A stretch of 9,506 nucleotides of DNA from Lachnospiraceae bacterium (GTDB lineage Bacteria > Bacillota > Clostridia > Lachnospirales > Lachnospiraceae), in assembly GCA_014804385.1 (NCBI GenBank), contig JAAUZW010000016.1, positions 70,723 to 80,228 on the forward strand, given 5' to 3'. Made by a program: the position numbers and the translations under genes. Below, one piece after another: positions 1-7,740 of the stretch (the first letter of the stretch is position 1; every line of letters starts with the position of its first letter). The notes beneath the pieces are model-generated. The model did no database searches and was not told the origin of the DNA. It saw only the letters and a list, made by a program, of their open reading frames with translations.

Positions 1-1655
1 TCCAGTCCCACACCTCGTCCGGATACGTCGGATACCACCTTCGCAGTGGAGAATCCGGCATTGAAGAGGAGATCTATGATCTCTTTCTCGCTCATAGCCT
101 CACCCTGCTCCGGGGTGATAACGCCTCTCTCAATGGCTTTATTCTTAACTGCCTGGGTGTCGATACCATTACCGTCATCCCGAACCTCAATGACAACGTT
201 ATTTCCGTCCTGATAAGCGTCCAGGAAAATGGAACCAACCTCCGGCTTGCCTCTCTCTTTACGAACCGCAGCGGACTCCAGACCATGATCTGCAGAGTTA
301 CGGAGCAGATGCATCAGGGGATCGCCGATCTGATCCACCACGGTACGATCAAGCTCGGTCTCCTCACCGCTCATATAAAGCTCCATCTTCTTGCCCAGCT
401 TCTTCTGCAGGTCGCGCACCATACGAGGGAACTTATTGACCGTACTCTCGATGGGCACCATTCGTACCTTCATCACCGACTCATGCAGGGATGTGGTAAC
501 GCTCTCCAGATACTCGATCTGCTCGTTCACCGCCTGGCTGGAATTGCCGGACATAGCGGATGCCGACACGAGGGAGTTCTTTGCAATGATCAGCTCGCTG
601 ACCAGATTCATCAAAGTATCCAGCTTCTCGATATCTACTCTGACCGTCCTGTTTACCACAGGCTTGTTTGCCGTCTGCTTCTTCGCTGCAGGTGCTGCCG
701 CCGCAGCCTTCTGTGCCGCAGGCACTGCCGCCGCAGGCGTATCCTGTACCGTGGGCACTGCCGGTGCCTCAGGCACTGCCGCCTGTTCGGGCGCCGCCGG
801 TGCCGCAGGCTCTTCTGCAGGCGCTGACGATACTTCTGCAGCGCCGGAATCTTCCTCGCTTACCTTCATCTCCTCCAGCTTCAACACGCCGCCGGTAACC
901 TCCTCAATCTCGGAGACACCTCTGGCTGCATTCAATACCGTATCCAGATCTGCTTCGGAAACAATGATCAGGCTGAACTCCTGTTCAAATTTCTCATCCT
1001 CAATATCCTGAGAAGAAGGATCTGAGACGATGATCTCACTGGTCTCCTCAATCGCCTTAAATACCAGAAAGGCTCTCGCTGCTTTCAGGATACAGGATTC
1101 CTGCACCTTTACCGTTAATCCGTAAACGCTCTTACCCTGCTTGATGGCCTCACCGAGGACACTGCGCTGTGCCTCGCCTAACTTGATCGCACTGAAACCC
1201 TTATCCGCCGCCGGAGCTTCCGCCGCCGCGGGTGCAGGAGCAGCTGCCGCCGGAGCACTCTCTTCACCGGAACCGCCGCTCATAATATCATTGAGCCGCT
1301 TGATCAGAGCGCCGTTATCGTTCGTCCCCTCATCGGAGCTCTCTCTGATATTGGTGTTATACTCCTCCAGAGCATCCAGACACTGGAACAGTACGTCGAT
1401 CATATCCGCAGTCACCTTGATATTGCCGTTTCTCACCTCAGAGAAAACATTCTCCATATCATGGGTCAGTGTCTGCATCCTCTTGTAGCCCATGGTGCCC
1501 GCCATACCCTTTAAAGAGTGGGCTGCGCGGAAGATCTCATTAATCGTATCGTTGTTCTCCGGATCCTGCTCCAGAGAAAGTATCTGCGTATTAAGATTCT
1601 GCAGATGTTCGTTTGTTTCATCAAGGAAAATCTCAAGATATTGACTTACATCCAT
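1..1655 (-). CDS. cheA: Chemotaxis histidine kinase CheA (3' end missing)
   Basis: CheA is the receptor-coupled histidine kinase that phosphorylates CheY and CheB. From ATG at 1655, 551 complete codons are visible and the frame is open at the window edge. Domains in order are P1 Hpt (1 to about 125) with phospho-acceptor H46 in RAAHSLKG; an Ala/Pro linker (about 133-150); a P2-like CheY/CheB docking domain (about 152-258); a second, longer Ala/Pro/Glu linker (about 268-332); P3 dimerisation helices (about 336-400); and the P4 ATPase. P4 shows the N box with N453 in LLRNSADHG, the G1 box RDDGNGID (492-499), and LFNAGFSTA (530-538), where Ala replaces the usual Pro. The window stops within the G2 box (GRGVGL). 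The rest of P4 and the CheW-like P5 domain are outside. The start lies one base after cheB with GGGGG nine bases upstream. Confidence 0.96.
   Translation of the reverse strand, partial: MDVSQYLEIFLDETNEHLQNLNTQILSLEQDPENNDTINEIFRAAHSLKGMAGTMGYKRMQTLTHDMENVFSEVRNGNIKVTADMIDVLFQCLDALEEYNTNIRESSDEGTNDNGALIKRLNDIMSGGSGEESAPAAAAPAPAAAEAPAADKGFSAIKLGEAQRSVLGEAIKQGKSVYGLTVKVQESCILKAARAFLVFKAIEETSEIIVSDPSSQDIEDEKFEQEFSLIIVSEADLDTVLNAARGVSEIEEVTGGVLKLEEMKVSEEDSGAAEVSSAPAEEPAAPAAPEQAAVPEAPAVPTVQDTPAAAVPAAQKAAAAAPAAKKQTANKPVVNRTVRVDIEKLDTLMNLVSELIIAKNSLVSASAMSGNSSQAVNEQIEYLESVTTSLHESVMKVRMVPIESTVNKFPRMVRDLQKKLGKKMELYMSGEETELDRTVVDQIGDPLMHLLRNSADHGLESAAVRKERGKPEVGSIFLDAYQDGNNVVIEVRDDGNGIDTQAVKNKAIERGVITPEQGEAMSEKEIIDLLFNAGFSTAKVVSDVSGRGVGL
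665..836 (-). repeat. Imperfect GC-rich repeats in the CheA P2-P3 linker
   Basis: The segment encoding the Ala/Pro/Glu linker between the P2 and P3 domains of CheA contains short repeated units. On the plus strand GGCACTGCCG occurs at 721-730, 754-763 and 772-781, and GCCGCAGGC at 715-723, 730-738 and 802-810. The repeats keep the cheA frame and encode mostly Ala, Pro and Val. They look like degenerate in-frame expansion of a flexible linker, not a regulatory array. Confidence 0.6.
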
Positions 1656-1656
1656 A

Positions 1657-2793
1657 TTATTTTACCCCCACGTTCGTTATGATTTCCTGCGCGATCTGTT
1701 CCAGCGGCACTACCTGATCTGCCAGTCCCGCATTCACAGCGCTCTTTGGCATTCCGTATACCGCACATGTGCTCGCCTCCTGGACGATCACATGAATTTT
1801 TTTACGTTGCTTCAGATTTTTGATTCCCTGTGTACCGTCTGCACCCATACCCGTCAAAACCACACACACAATGCGGTCAAATTTGCTGTCTTTCAGGGAC
1901 TCATACATATAGTTGGCGCAGGGTTTCACTCCCTCTCTGGGAGGTTCATCCGTATAATGGATCGTGTATTTCCCCGCGGACGTCTGCACGTTTAAATGCT
2001 TACCGCCCATCGCCACATATACCGTACCCGGAGTAAGCACATCGCCCTCCCGAGCCTCCTTCACAGAAACCTGACTCAGTGAATCCAGCCTCTCCGCCAA
2101 AGACGCCGTAAAGCCCGCCGGCATATGCTGTACGATCACCATCGGCACCTTCATATTAGCCGGCAGCTTCGGAATCACAGCCTGCAATGCTTTCGGTCCG
2201 CCTGTAGAACTTGCCAGCGCTACGATCTGGCTGCCCGATTCATAGACCGCTTTTCCAGGCGGAAGCGTCGGAATATTCCGCTCCGGCTTGGGCATCGTCT
2301 GCATGGCGTTCACCGCCGCCATCATTCCGTCCAGATTACCTGCTTTGCTGCCGAATCTGGTCACCGGGCGTGTACCCGCCGATAACGTCGGCGGATTCAT
2401 CTCCGCCACCGTACCCAGGATATGTAACAGCTTCTCCTTAAAGGCGTCACTGCGGCATTCCGTCGTGTTGTCCGGTTTGTGGATAAAATCCAGAGCGCCC
2501 ATATCCAAGGCATCCAGCGTGATCTTGGCGCCATCCTTCGTGTCCGTGCTGGCCATAATCACCTTAGCCGAGATGTTACGCTTCTGCAGCTCCTTTAAAA
2601 GCTCCAGACCGTTCATCTGCGGCATATTGACATCCAGCACGACAGCATCATATGTTTTTCTACTGAGCAGATTCAGTGCATCCAGACCGTTCACTGCACG
2701 ATCCTGCACATGGAATCGTTTATCGCTTTCTATTATATCACAGAGCACCCTTCTCATGAGTGCAGAGTCGTCAACAATCAATATATTTTTCAT
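1657..2793 (-). CDS. cheB: Chemotaxis response regulator methylesterase CheB
   Basis: CheB removes methyl groups from (and deamidates) chemoreceptors, giving adaptation; it is activated by phosphate transfer from CheA. The 378-residue product has a receiver domain (about 1-125) with acidic residues D8 and D9, phospho-acceptor D54 in LDVNMP, and K106. A long linker (about 128-185) leads to the methylesterase domain. Its catalytic triad is S196 in ASSTGGP, H223 in VQHMP and D319 in LTGMGADG. The receiver sequence MASTDTKDGA (80-89) differs from the usual SSLT form, and the loop KPCANYMY (290-297) differs from the common RPSVD form. The ATG has GGGGAT seven bases upstream. The TAA stop is one base from the cheA ATG. 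No cheR is in the window. Confidence 0.97.
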   Translation of the reverse strand: MKNILIVDDSALMRRVLCDIIESDKRFHVQDRAVNGLDALNLLSRKTYDAVVLDVNMPQMNGLELLKELQKRNISAKVIMASTDTKDGAKITLDALDMGALDFIHKPDNTTECRSDAFKEKLLHILGTVAEMNPPTLSAGTRPVTRFGSKAGNLDGMMAAVNAMQTMPKPERNIPTLPPGKAVYESGSQIVALASSTGGPKALQAVIPKLPANMKVPMVIVQHMPAGFTASLAERLDSLSQVSVKEAREGDVLTPGTVYVAMGGKHLNVQTSAGKYTIHYTDEPPREGVKPCANYMYESLKDSKFDRIVCVVLTGMGADGTQGIKNLKQRKKIHVIVQEASTCAVYGMPKSAVNAGLADQVVPLEQIAQEIITNVGVK

Positions 2794-2811
2794 TATTCAC
2801 ATCCCCGCTGG

Positions 2812-3540
2812 TTATCCTTCTTTTTTCGGATGTACCTTTCTGGCCTCATCAAAAATATATTTGATGATTTCTTCCCTATCCTGAGGTTCCACATGAACAT
2901 ACTGCACGCGATGATCGAATACGCCCGGCTTCTGCTTCAGTTCGTTCACCGCCAGTACCTTCCCGATCAGACGGTATTCCTTATCGCGGCCATCTATCTG
3001 CAGATGGTACTTGCAGAGTATCAGACTGTCCACCTCATAAGCATAATATGCTACAAACCGGAGCCCGCCACCGCTGATATCCACGATCACGCTGCTCTTT
3101 AACGGAAGTGTGGGCAGAAGCTCCTCCTGTTCCGCCACAGAGATCTCCTCCTCTTCCTCTAACTGTCTGGAATCCATCTCCAGTGCACAGCTGAATCGAT
3201 AATATTCTCTTCTCTGATAATTGCGCAGATTGCTGGTCAGATCTACCACCAGTACATACTGTCCGTTATAGCGATAGCGGTCTACGACCCGGCCGTTACA
3301 CTGATATACCACGTTATCCCCATAAAAATACATGTCGTATTCGCCGTCCACCGGCAAAAGGATCAGCTTATTATTTTCAAAGGGCATGGCAATCTCAAGG
3401 CGATCCTCCGTCAGCACGGAGAGCACCTGACTTCTATGTGCCCGCGCCTGCCTGTCAGCATCCTGTCCCATTCCTCTCTCGATGGCCCGCAGTTCCACTT
3501 CGCTGCCCGGCGATACATATTTTGATAACAACCCCGCCAT
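2812..3540 (-). CDS. PilZ-domain c-di-GMP receptor, YcgR-type flagellar brake
   Basis: This is a probable cytoplasmic cyclic-di-GMP receptor that slows the flagellar motor; this role is inferred from the YcgR/DgrA family and the location. The 242-residue product has an N-terminal YcgR-like domain (about 12-105, including PGSEVEL and the strand-rich segment to LVVDLTS) and a C-terminal PilZ domain. Both ligand motifs are intact: RxxxR as R111-R115 within QRREYYR, and DxSxxG as D154-S156-G159 within VDISGGG. The stretch between them is lengthened by a Glu-rich segment (about 123-141). No enzymatic domain is seen. The ATG at 3540 has AGAGGAGGT five bases upstream. The gene sits between flhG and cheB, a gap of 36 bases before it and 18 after. 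The PilZ call is secure; the motor target (MotA or switch proteins) is not shown by the sequence. Confidence 0.9.
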   Translation of the reverse strand: MAGLLSKYVSPGSEVELRAIERGMGQDADRQARAHRSQVLSVLTEDRLEIAMPFENNKLILLPVDGEYDMYFYGDNVVYQCNGRVVDRYRYNGQYVLVVDLTSNLRNYQRREYYRFSCALEMDSRQLEEEEEISVAEQEELLPTLPLKSSVIVDISGGGLRFVAYYAYEVDSLILCKYHLQIDGRDKEYRLIGKVLAVNELKQKPGVFDHRVQYVHVEPQDREEIIKYIFDEARKVHPKKEG

Positions 3541-3545
3541 ATGCT

Positions 3546-3554
3546 ACCTCCTCT
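3546..3554 (-). promoter_or_regulatory. Ribosome binding site of the PilZ gene
   Basis: AGAGGAGGT lies five bases before the ATG at 3540. It is a strong Shine-Dalgarno match within the 36-base gap after flhG, and it indicates independent initiation and supports the chosen start. Confidence 0.85.
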
Positions 3555-3576
3555 GCCGCACTCTTTTGTATCCTTT

Positions 3577-4452
3577 CTACCTCTTAGACATGATATGAGC
3601 AAAAAATGCCGCCATACCGCGTCTTTTTACCGTCTTATTCCCTTCCTTGTTAATCAGCCTCGCCGCTAATTCCTCATAAGCCATAGCGGACCGCGCCCTC
3701 GGATTATCCACCGATACCGGCATCTGCTGCATGACCGCCTTAGCCAGCATCTGATCCTGAGGTATCATCCCCAGATAGGAGATCGGCATCTTCAGATACC
3801 GCTCCACCACCGTCTCCAGCTTGGCATAGAGCGCCTGCGCCTCCGTCTCTCCCGTCACCTTATTAGCCACCACCCTGATCTGAGTCTCATCCGGCTTATA
3901 GCGCGGGTGACGATTCAACGCCTTTAGGAGCGAATAGGAATCCGTAATGGATGTGGGCTCCGGCGTGGTCACAAGTAAAATCTCTCCGCTGGCCACCAGA
4001 AACTCCAGCACTGCCTCCGCAATGCCTGCGCCGGTATCCACGATGATCGTGTCCGCCAATTCATCCAGCTGCGCCAGATTATCAATGATATACGTCAGAT
4101 CATCCCGACTCAGATTGGACATACCGGCGATCCCTGAGCCGCCGGATATGAATCCCACCTCCATAGGTCCCCAGGTGATGATATCCTTCAGATCCTTCCC
4201 CTTATATATTAAATCACACAAGTTATGTTTTGGTACTGCCCCAAACATGATCTCTATGTTGGCAAGCCCGAAATCCGCATCCAGAATGATCACCTTCTGT
4301 CCCATCTTACGAAACTGTACGGCAAGATTGATCGCTGTGTTGGACTTTCCGACGCCGCCTTTCCCGCTGGTGACAGTAATGACTCTGGCCAGAGTACGCT
4401 TCGGCGGGGCGCTGCCCTTGATTATTCTTCGTAACTGTTCAGCCTGATCCAT
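3577..4452 (-). CDS. flhG: Flagellar number regulator FlhG (MinD-like ATPase)
   Basis: FlhG (YlxH in Bacillus) is a MinD/ParA-type ATPase that limits or places flagella, partly by stimulating FlhF GTP hydrolysis. The 291-residue product starts with MDQAEQLR, the DQAxxLR activator helix known to stimulate FlhF in studied systems. The deviant Walker A motif SGKGGVGKS spans 29-37, LDADFGLAN spans 57-65, and the switch region VDTGAG spans 138-143. The C-terminus (KRRGMAAFFAHIMSKR, 276-291) looks like an amphipathic helix that could serve as a membrane-targeting sequence. The ATG start has AGAAGGAG five bases upstream. It follows flhF by 34 bases and precedes the PilZ gene by 36 bases. The DQAEQLR motif separates it from MinD and other ParA-like proteins, so the assignment is firm. 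Confidence 0.96.
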   Translation of the reverse strand: MDQAEQLRRIIKGSAPPKRTLARVITVTSGKGGVGKSNTAINLAVQFRKMGQKVIILDADFGLANIEIMFGAVPKHNLCDLIYKGKDLKDIITWGPMEVGFISGGSGIAGMSNLSRDDLTYIIDNLAQLDELADTIIVDTGAGIAEAVLEFLVASGEILLVTTPEPTSITDSYSLLKALNRHPRYKPDETQIRVVANKVTGETEAQALYAKLETVVERYLKMPISYLGMIPQDQMLAKAVMQQMPVSVDNPRARSAMAYEELAARLINKEGNKTVKRRGMAAFFAHIMSKR

Positions 4453-4457
4453 GTGAT

Positions 4458-4465
4458 CTCCTTCT
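4458..4465 (-). promoter_or_regulatory. Ribosome binding site of flhG
   Basis: AGAAGGAG lies five bases before the flhG ATG. The 34-base flhF-flhG gap is strongly purine-rich on the coding strand and holds two further GGAG/GAGG-like blocks nearer to flhF. No hairpin or promoter-like element was seen in the gap. Confidence 0.8.
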
Positions 4466-4486
4466 TACGTACTTTCCTCTTTCTCC

Positions 4487-5692
4487 TTAGTTCTTCCCTC
4501 CAAGCAATCTCTTGACCGTCTTCTGCGGATTAAAGTCTTCGATATCGTCCGGCACATTCTGTCCATAGGTTACATAGGAAAGATCAGCGCCCGTATAAAG
4601 CCGCAGATTCAGGAGATTTCCCAGTGTTGTGGTCTCGTCCAGCTTGGTAAAGATCAGCTTGTAGTCCGCCAGCTCCTTATAGGAGTCCGCAATACTGATC
4701 AGATCCCGGTATTTGGTGGTGGCGCTCAGAACCAAATGTACCTCCTTCTCCACTTTATCATCCACGGAATGTATGATATTACACATGTTATCTTTTTGCG
4801 TACTGTTCTGGTGGGAATGCCCCGCCGTATCAATCATGATATAATCGTAATCTCTAAAATCCTCCATTGCCTTACTGATCTCTTCTACCGTATAGATCAC
4901 CCGAAAAGGCACCTCCAGGATGTTAGCATAAGTACGCAGCTGCTCCGCCGCAGCGATCCGATAAGTATCTGCTGTCAGAAGCGCCACCTTCTTCTTTTCA
5001 TCCACCCGGAACTTGGAAGCGATCTTCGCGATCGTGGTGGTCTTGCCCACTCCGGTGGGTCCGATGAAAAACACCAGCTTAATGCCGTTTGACGCCGGTT
5101 CTATCCCGCTGGATTTTCCGAATTTCAAGATCATCTTCTGATAGATATTTGCCAGCGCATAGTCAAAGGGCATATTGGGCTTGTTGATCAGCTCGATCTC
5201 GTCAATGATCTCCTGGGCATATTTCTCATCCACCTCGTTTTCCAGCATGGTGTCATGCAGAAGCCGCATAAACTTATCTGTCTCCGACTCCTCCCTGACA
5301 GGCTCTGCGTTCTCTTCCTTCTCTGCCTTTTCCTCCTCCGGCTTCTGCAGCTGCTGCTCCAGAAGGGACTGTAAGCTGTCCAGCTTCTCCTCGATGGCGC
5401 TGTTGTTGTCCCGCTTCTCCGGAATTTCAATAACAGGTGTGCTTTTAACTGGTTCTTCCGCATTATTCTGACCGGTGGCGATCGCGCTGATAGCGGAAAC
5501 TGCAGCCGAATACTTTTCGCTCTCCTCCTCCAGCGCTACCGTCACCTCCACCAACGGTGACTTCAAGAACGCGAAAAAGCCCCTGTTTTTCACGGGCTTA
5601 ACATTCATGACGACTACGCCTTCCCCCAGTTCCTTTCTCGCGTTTTCAATCGCTTCCTTTTCAGTTTTTGCTGTAAATTTTTTAATTATCAT
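4487..5692 (-). CDS. flhF: Flagellar SRP-type GTPase FlhF
   Basis: FlhF is the third SRP-family GTPase, related to Ffh and FtsY. It localises early flagellar basal-body assembly and is activated by FlhG. The 401-residue product has an N-terminal basic region (1-58), a charged, Glu/Lys-rich low-complexity linker (about 76-140), an N-domain-like helical part (about 138-192) and the G domain. Visible GTPase motifs are the P-loop GPTGVGKTTT (211-220), the DTYRIAAAEQL box (242-252), G3 DTAGH (288-292) and G4 TKLDE (349-353). The G3 motif has His292 where SRP GTPases normally have Arg. The ATG overlaps the flhA stop by one base. Only a modest GGTGA ribosome binding site (5700-5704) is present, so translation probably depends on coupling to flhA. 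flhG follows after 34 bases. Confidence 0.97.
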   Translation of the reverse strand: MIIKKFTAKTEKEAIENARKELGEGVVVMNVKPVKNRGFFAFLKSPLVEVTVALEEESEKYSAAVSAISAIATGQNNAEEPVKSTPVIEIPEKRDNNSAIEEKLDSLQSLLEQQLQKPEEEKAEKEENAEPVREESETDKFMRLLHDTMLENEVDEKYAQEIIDEIELINKPNMPFDYALANIYQKMILKFGKSSGIEPASNGIKLVFFIGPTGVGKTTTIAKIASKFRVDEKKKVALLTADTYRIAAAEQLRTYANILEVPFRVIYTVEEISKAMEDFRDYDYIMIDTAGHSHQNSTQKDNMCNIIHSVDDKVEKEVHLVLSATTKYRDLISIADSYKELADYKLIFTKLDETTTLGNLLNLRLYTGADLSYVTYGQNVPDDIEDFNPQKTVKRLLGGKN

Positions 5693-7734
5693 TATGCTGT
5701 CACCATCCCAACAGACTGTAATTCGATCGTGGATTCCACTTCATTGTAGGACACAACAACCAGATCCTTATAGTAATCCTCTGTCAGCTTCTTAAAGTAA
5801 GCACGCACAATAGGAGATGTGATCACGATCGGTATCTTGCCCAGATCCTCCAGTTTCTTGGTCTCCACACCGACAGATTCCATAATGTTCTTCGTCTTGG
5901 CCGGATCGAGAGTCAGATATGCTCCCTGCTCTGTCTGCTTGACGCTTGCCATGATCTCCTGCTCCAGTCTGGGATCCAGTGTCACAACGCTGGTCGTCTC
6001 GTTGGCCGGGAAGAATTTGCCCGAGATCGCACGCTTCAGGCTCTGTCTGACGTATTCTGTCAGAATATCGGTATCTCTGGTGGTAGCCGCATAGTCCGCC
6101 AGAGTCTCGAATATGGTGAGCAGATCCCGGATGGAAATACCCTCCTTTAAGAGATTCTGCAGCACCTTCTGTATCTCGCCAAGGCCCAGAAGTTTGGGTA
6201 CCAGCTCCTCCACCAGGGAAGGATTGGTCTCTTTTAAGTTGTCCACCAGGCTCTGTACATCCTGTCTCGTGAGCAATTCGGATATGTACTGTCTGATGAT
6301 CTCTGTCAGATGCGTCGCAATGATGGACGGCGGATCGACCACCGTATATCCCATGCTCTCCGCACGCTCTCTCTGTCCCTCTGTGATCCAGATAGCCGGC
6401 AGATGGAAGGACGGCTCAAAGGTAGGTATTCCCGTGATCTCCTCCTCCACATAACCGGGATTCATCGCCATATAGTGGTCAAACAGAATCTCACCTTCAC
6501 TGACCTGTACACCCTTTATTTTAATAATATATTGGTTCGGATTCAACTGTATGTTATCACGCAGACGAATAATCGGCACCACAGTACCAAGCTCTAAGGC
6601 GATCTGTCTTCTGATCATGACCACACGGTCTAAGAGGTCTCCGCCCTGATTGACGTCCGCCAGAGGGATGATGCCGTAACCAAACTCCAACTCGATGGGA
6701 TCCACCTGCAGGAGGGAGGTGACATTTTCCGGCTGCCTTATCTCTTCCGCCGCTGCCTCCTCCACGTCGGTCTCATGCTCGATTTCGGCTGTCTCGATGG
6801 TGCCTGCGATCACTCTTCCCACCACGACAAAGATAAGACCAAGGCCCACGAAAACCACGGCATTCAGGGGCGTGACGATTCCCAGGAAAGCGAGAACCGC
6901 GCCCACCAGATACATGACCTTGGGTACACCGAAGAGCTGGCTGATCAGCACCGTACCGATATCCGCCTCCTTAGACCCCTTCGTCACCAGAATACCGGTG
7001 GCAAGAGAGATCAGAAGAGACGGGATCTGGCTTACCAGACCGTCACCGATGGTCAGAATCGTATATTTATTGAGGGCTTCCATCATCTCCATCCCCTGAC
7101 GAAGCACGCCGAAGGAGATACCTCCCACGATGTTGATGAAGGTGATCACCAGCCCCGCTGTAGCGTCTCCCTTGACATACTTCACGGCACCGTCCATGGA
7201 ACCGAAGAAGGTGGATTCGTTCTGAATCTTCTCACGGCGCTCCTTAGCCTCTTCGTCCGTGATGGCACCGGTATTCAGATCAGCGTCAATAGCCATCTGC
7301 TTACCGGGCATAGCGTCCAGCGTAAATCGTGCCGTAACCTCCGCCACACGCTCGGAACCTTTGTTGATGATCATAAACTGCACGATGATCAGGATGATGA
7401 ACACCAACACACCGATCACCAGATCGCCGCCTCCCACATACTGACCGAAAGTCTGTACCACATTTCCGGGATCACCGGTGGACAGAATCAGTCTGGTGGA
7501 AGAGACGTTCAGGGCGATTCTGAATATCGTTGTAAAGAGCAGGATCGTCGGATAAAACGACATCTTCAGCACTTCATTGGCAAACATACAGCTGAACATA
7601 ACGGTAAAGGCAACTGCGATGTTACAAGCTAAAAGCACATCCAAAAGACCGGAGCTGATCGGCACGATCAACATCACAAACGCCGCCAGCACATACAAAG
7701 TAACGCCTATATCTCCGATTTTCAGCTTCTGCAT
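5692..7734 (-). CDS. flhA: Flagellar export gate protein FlhA
   Basis: FlhA is the large export-gate protein that forms a nonameric ring, docks substrates and chaperones, and takes part in proton-driven secretion. The 680-residue product is close to the usual family length. The N-terminal half (to about residue 312) holds about eight membrane segments. The FHIPEP family signature, GSERVAEV followed by ARFTLDAMPGKQMAIDAD, spans about 126-152. A conserved loop MDGAVKYVKGDA (180-191) follows; this region is linked to proton coupling in studied homologues. An acidic linker (about 316-345) leads to the cytoplasmic docking domain, with the conserved RLRDNIQLNPNQYIIKIKG at 390-408. The ATG start has a perfect Shine-Dalgarno sequence six bases upstream. 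The TAA stop shares one base with the flhF ATG (TAATG), suggesting coupled translation. No defect was seen. Confidence 0.98.
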   Translation of the reverse strand: MQKLKIGDIGVTLYVLAAFVMLIVPISSGLLDVLLACNIAVAFTVMFSCMFANEVLKMSFYPTILLFTTIFRIALNVSSTRLILSTGDPGNVVQTFGQYVGGGDLVIGVLVFIILIIVQFMIINKGSERVAEVTARFTLDAMPGKQMAIDADLNTGAITDEEAKERREKIQNESTFFGSMDGAVKYVKGDATAGLVITFINIVGGISFGVLRQGMEMMEALNKYTILTIGDGLVSQIPSLLISLATGILVTKGSKEADIGTVLISQLFGVPKVMYLVGAVLAFLGIVTPLNAVVFVGLGLIFVVVGRVIAGTIETAEIEHETDVEEAAAEEIRQPENVTSLLQVDPIELEFGYGIIPLADVNQGGDLLDRVVMIRRQIALELGTVVPIIRLRDNIQLNPNQYIIKIKGVQVSEGEILFDHYMAMNPGYVEEEITGIPTFEPSFHLPAIWITEGQRERAESMGYTVVDPPSIIATHLTEIIRQYISELLTRQDVQSLVDNLKETNPSLVEELVPKLLGLGEIQKVLQNLLKEGISIRDLLTIFETLADYAATTRDTDILTEYVRQSLKRAISGKFFPANETTSVVTLDPRLEQEIMASVKQTEQGAYLTLDPAKTKNIMESVGVETKKLEDLGKIPIVITSPIVRAYFKKLTEDYYKDLVVVSYNEVESTIELQSVGMVTA

Positions 7735-7740
7735 CGCAAT

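Noticed and set aside
285..1011. Overlapping plus-strand open frames opposite cheA
   Set aside because: They arise from the GC-rich Ala/Pro linker read backwards, giving Arg/Cys- or Ala/Ser-rich low-complexity products. The minus-strand CheA domains are intact and explain the DNA.
2288..2884. Plus-strand open frame opposite cheB and the cheB-PilZ gap
   Set aside because: It has no recognisable domain, and the minus-strand CheB and PilZ frames with conserved catalytic and ligand residues account for the region.
3411..3602. Small minus-strand frame across the flhG-PilZ junction
   Set aside because: It is out of frame with both genes, overlaps their conserved coding sequence, has no Shine-Dalgarno sequence of its own, and its product is Arg/Gly/Cys-rich with no pattern.
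1656..4486. Search for promoters or terminators in the short gaps of the operon
   Set aside because: The gaps are 1 to 36 bases, hold ribosome binding sites, and show no hairpin followed by a T run and no convincing sigma-A or sigma-28 promoter pair.
6775..7632. Long plus-strand open frame (285 codons) opposite flhA
   Set aside because: It lies wholly antisense to the clearly conserved flhA, its product is rich in His, Asp and Gln as expected from the reverse of membrane-protein codons, it shows no domain or membrane pattern, and it has no fitting ribosome binding site.
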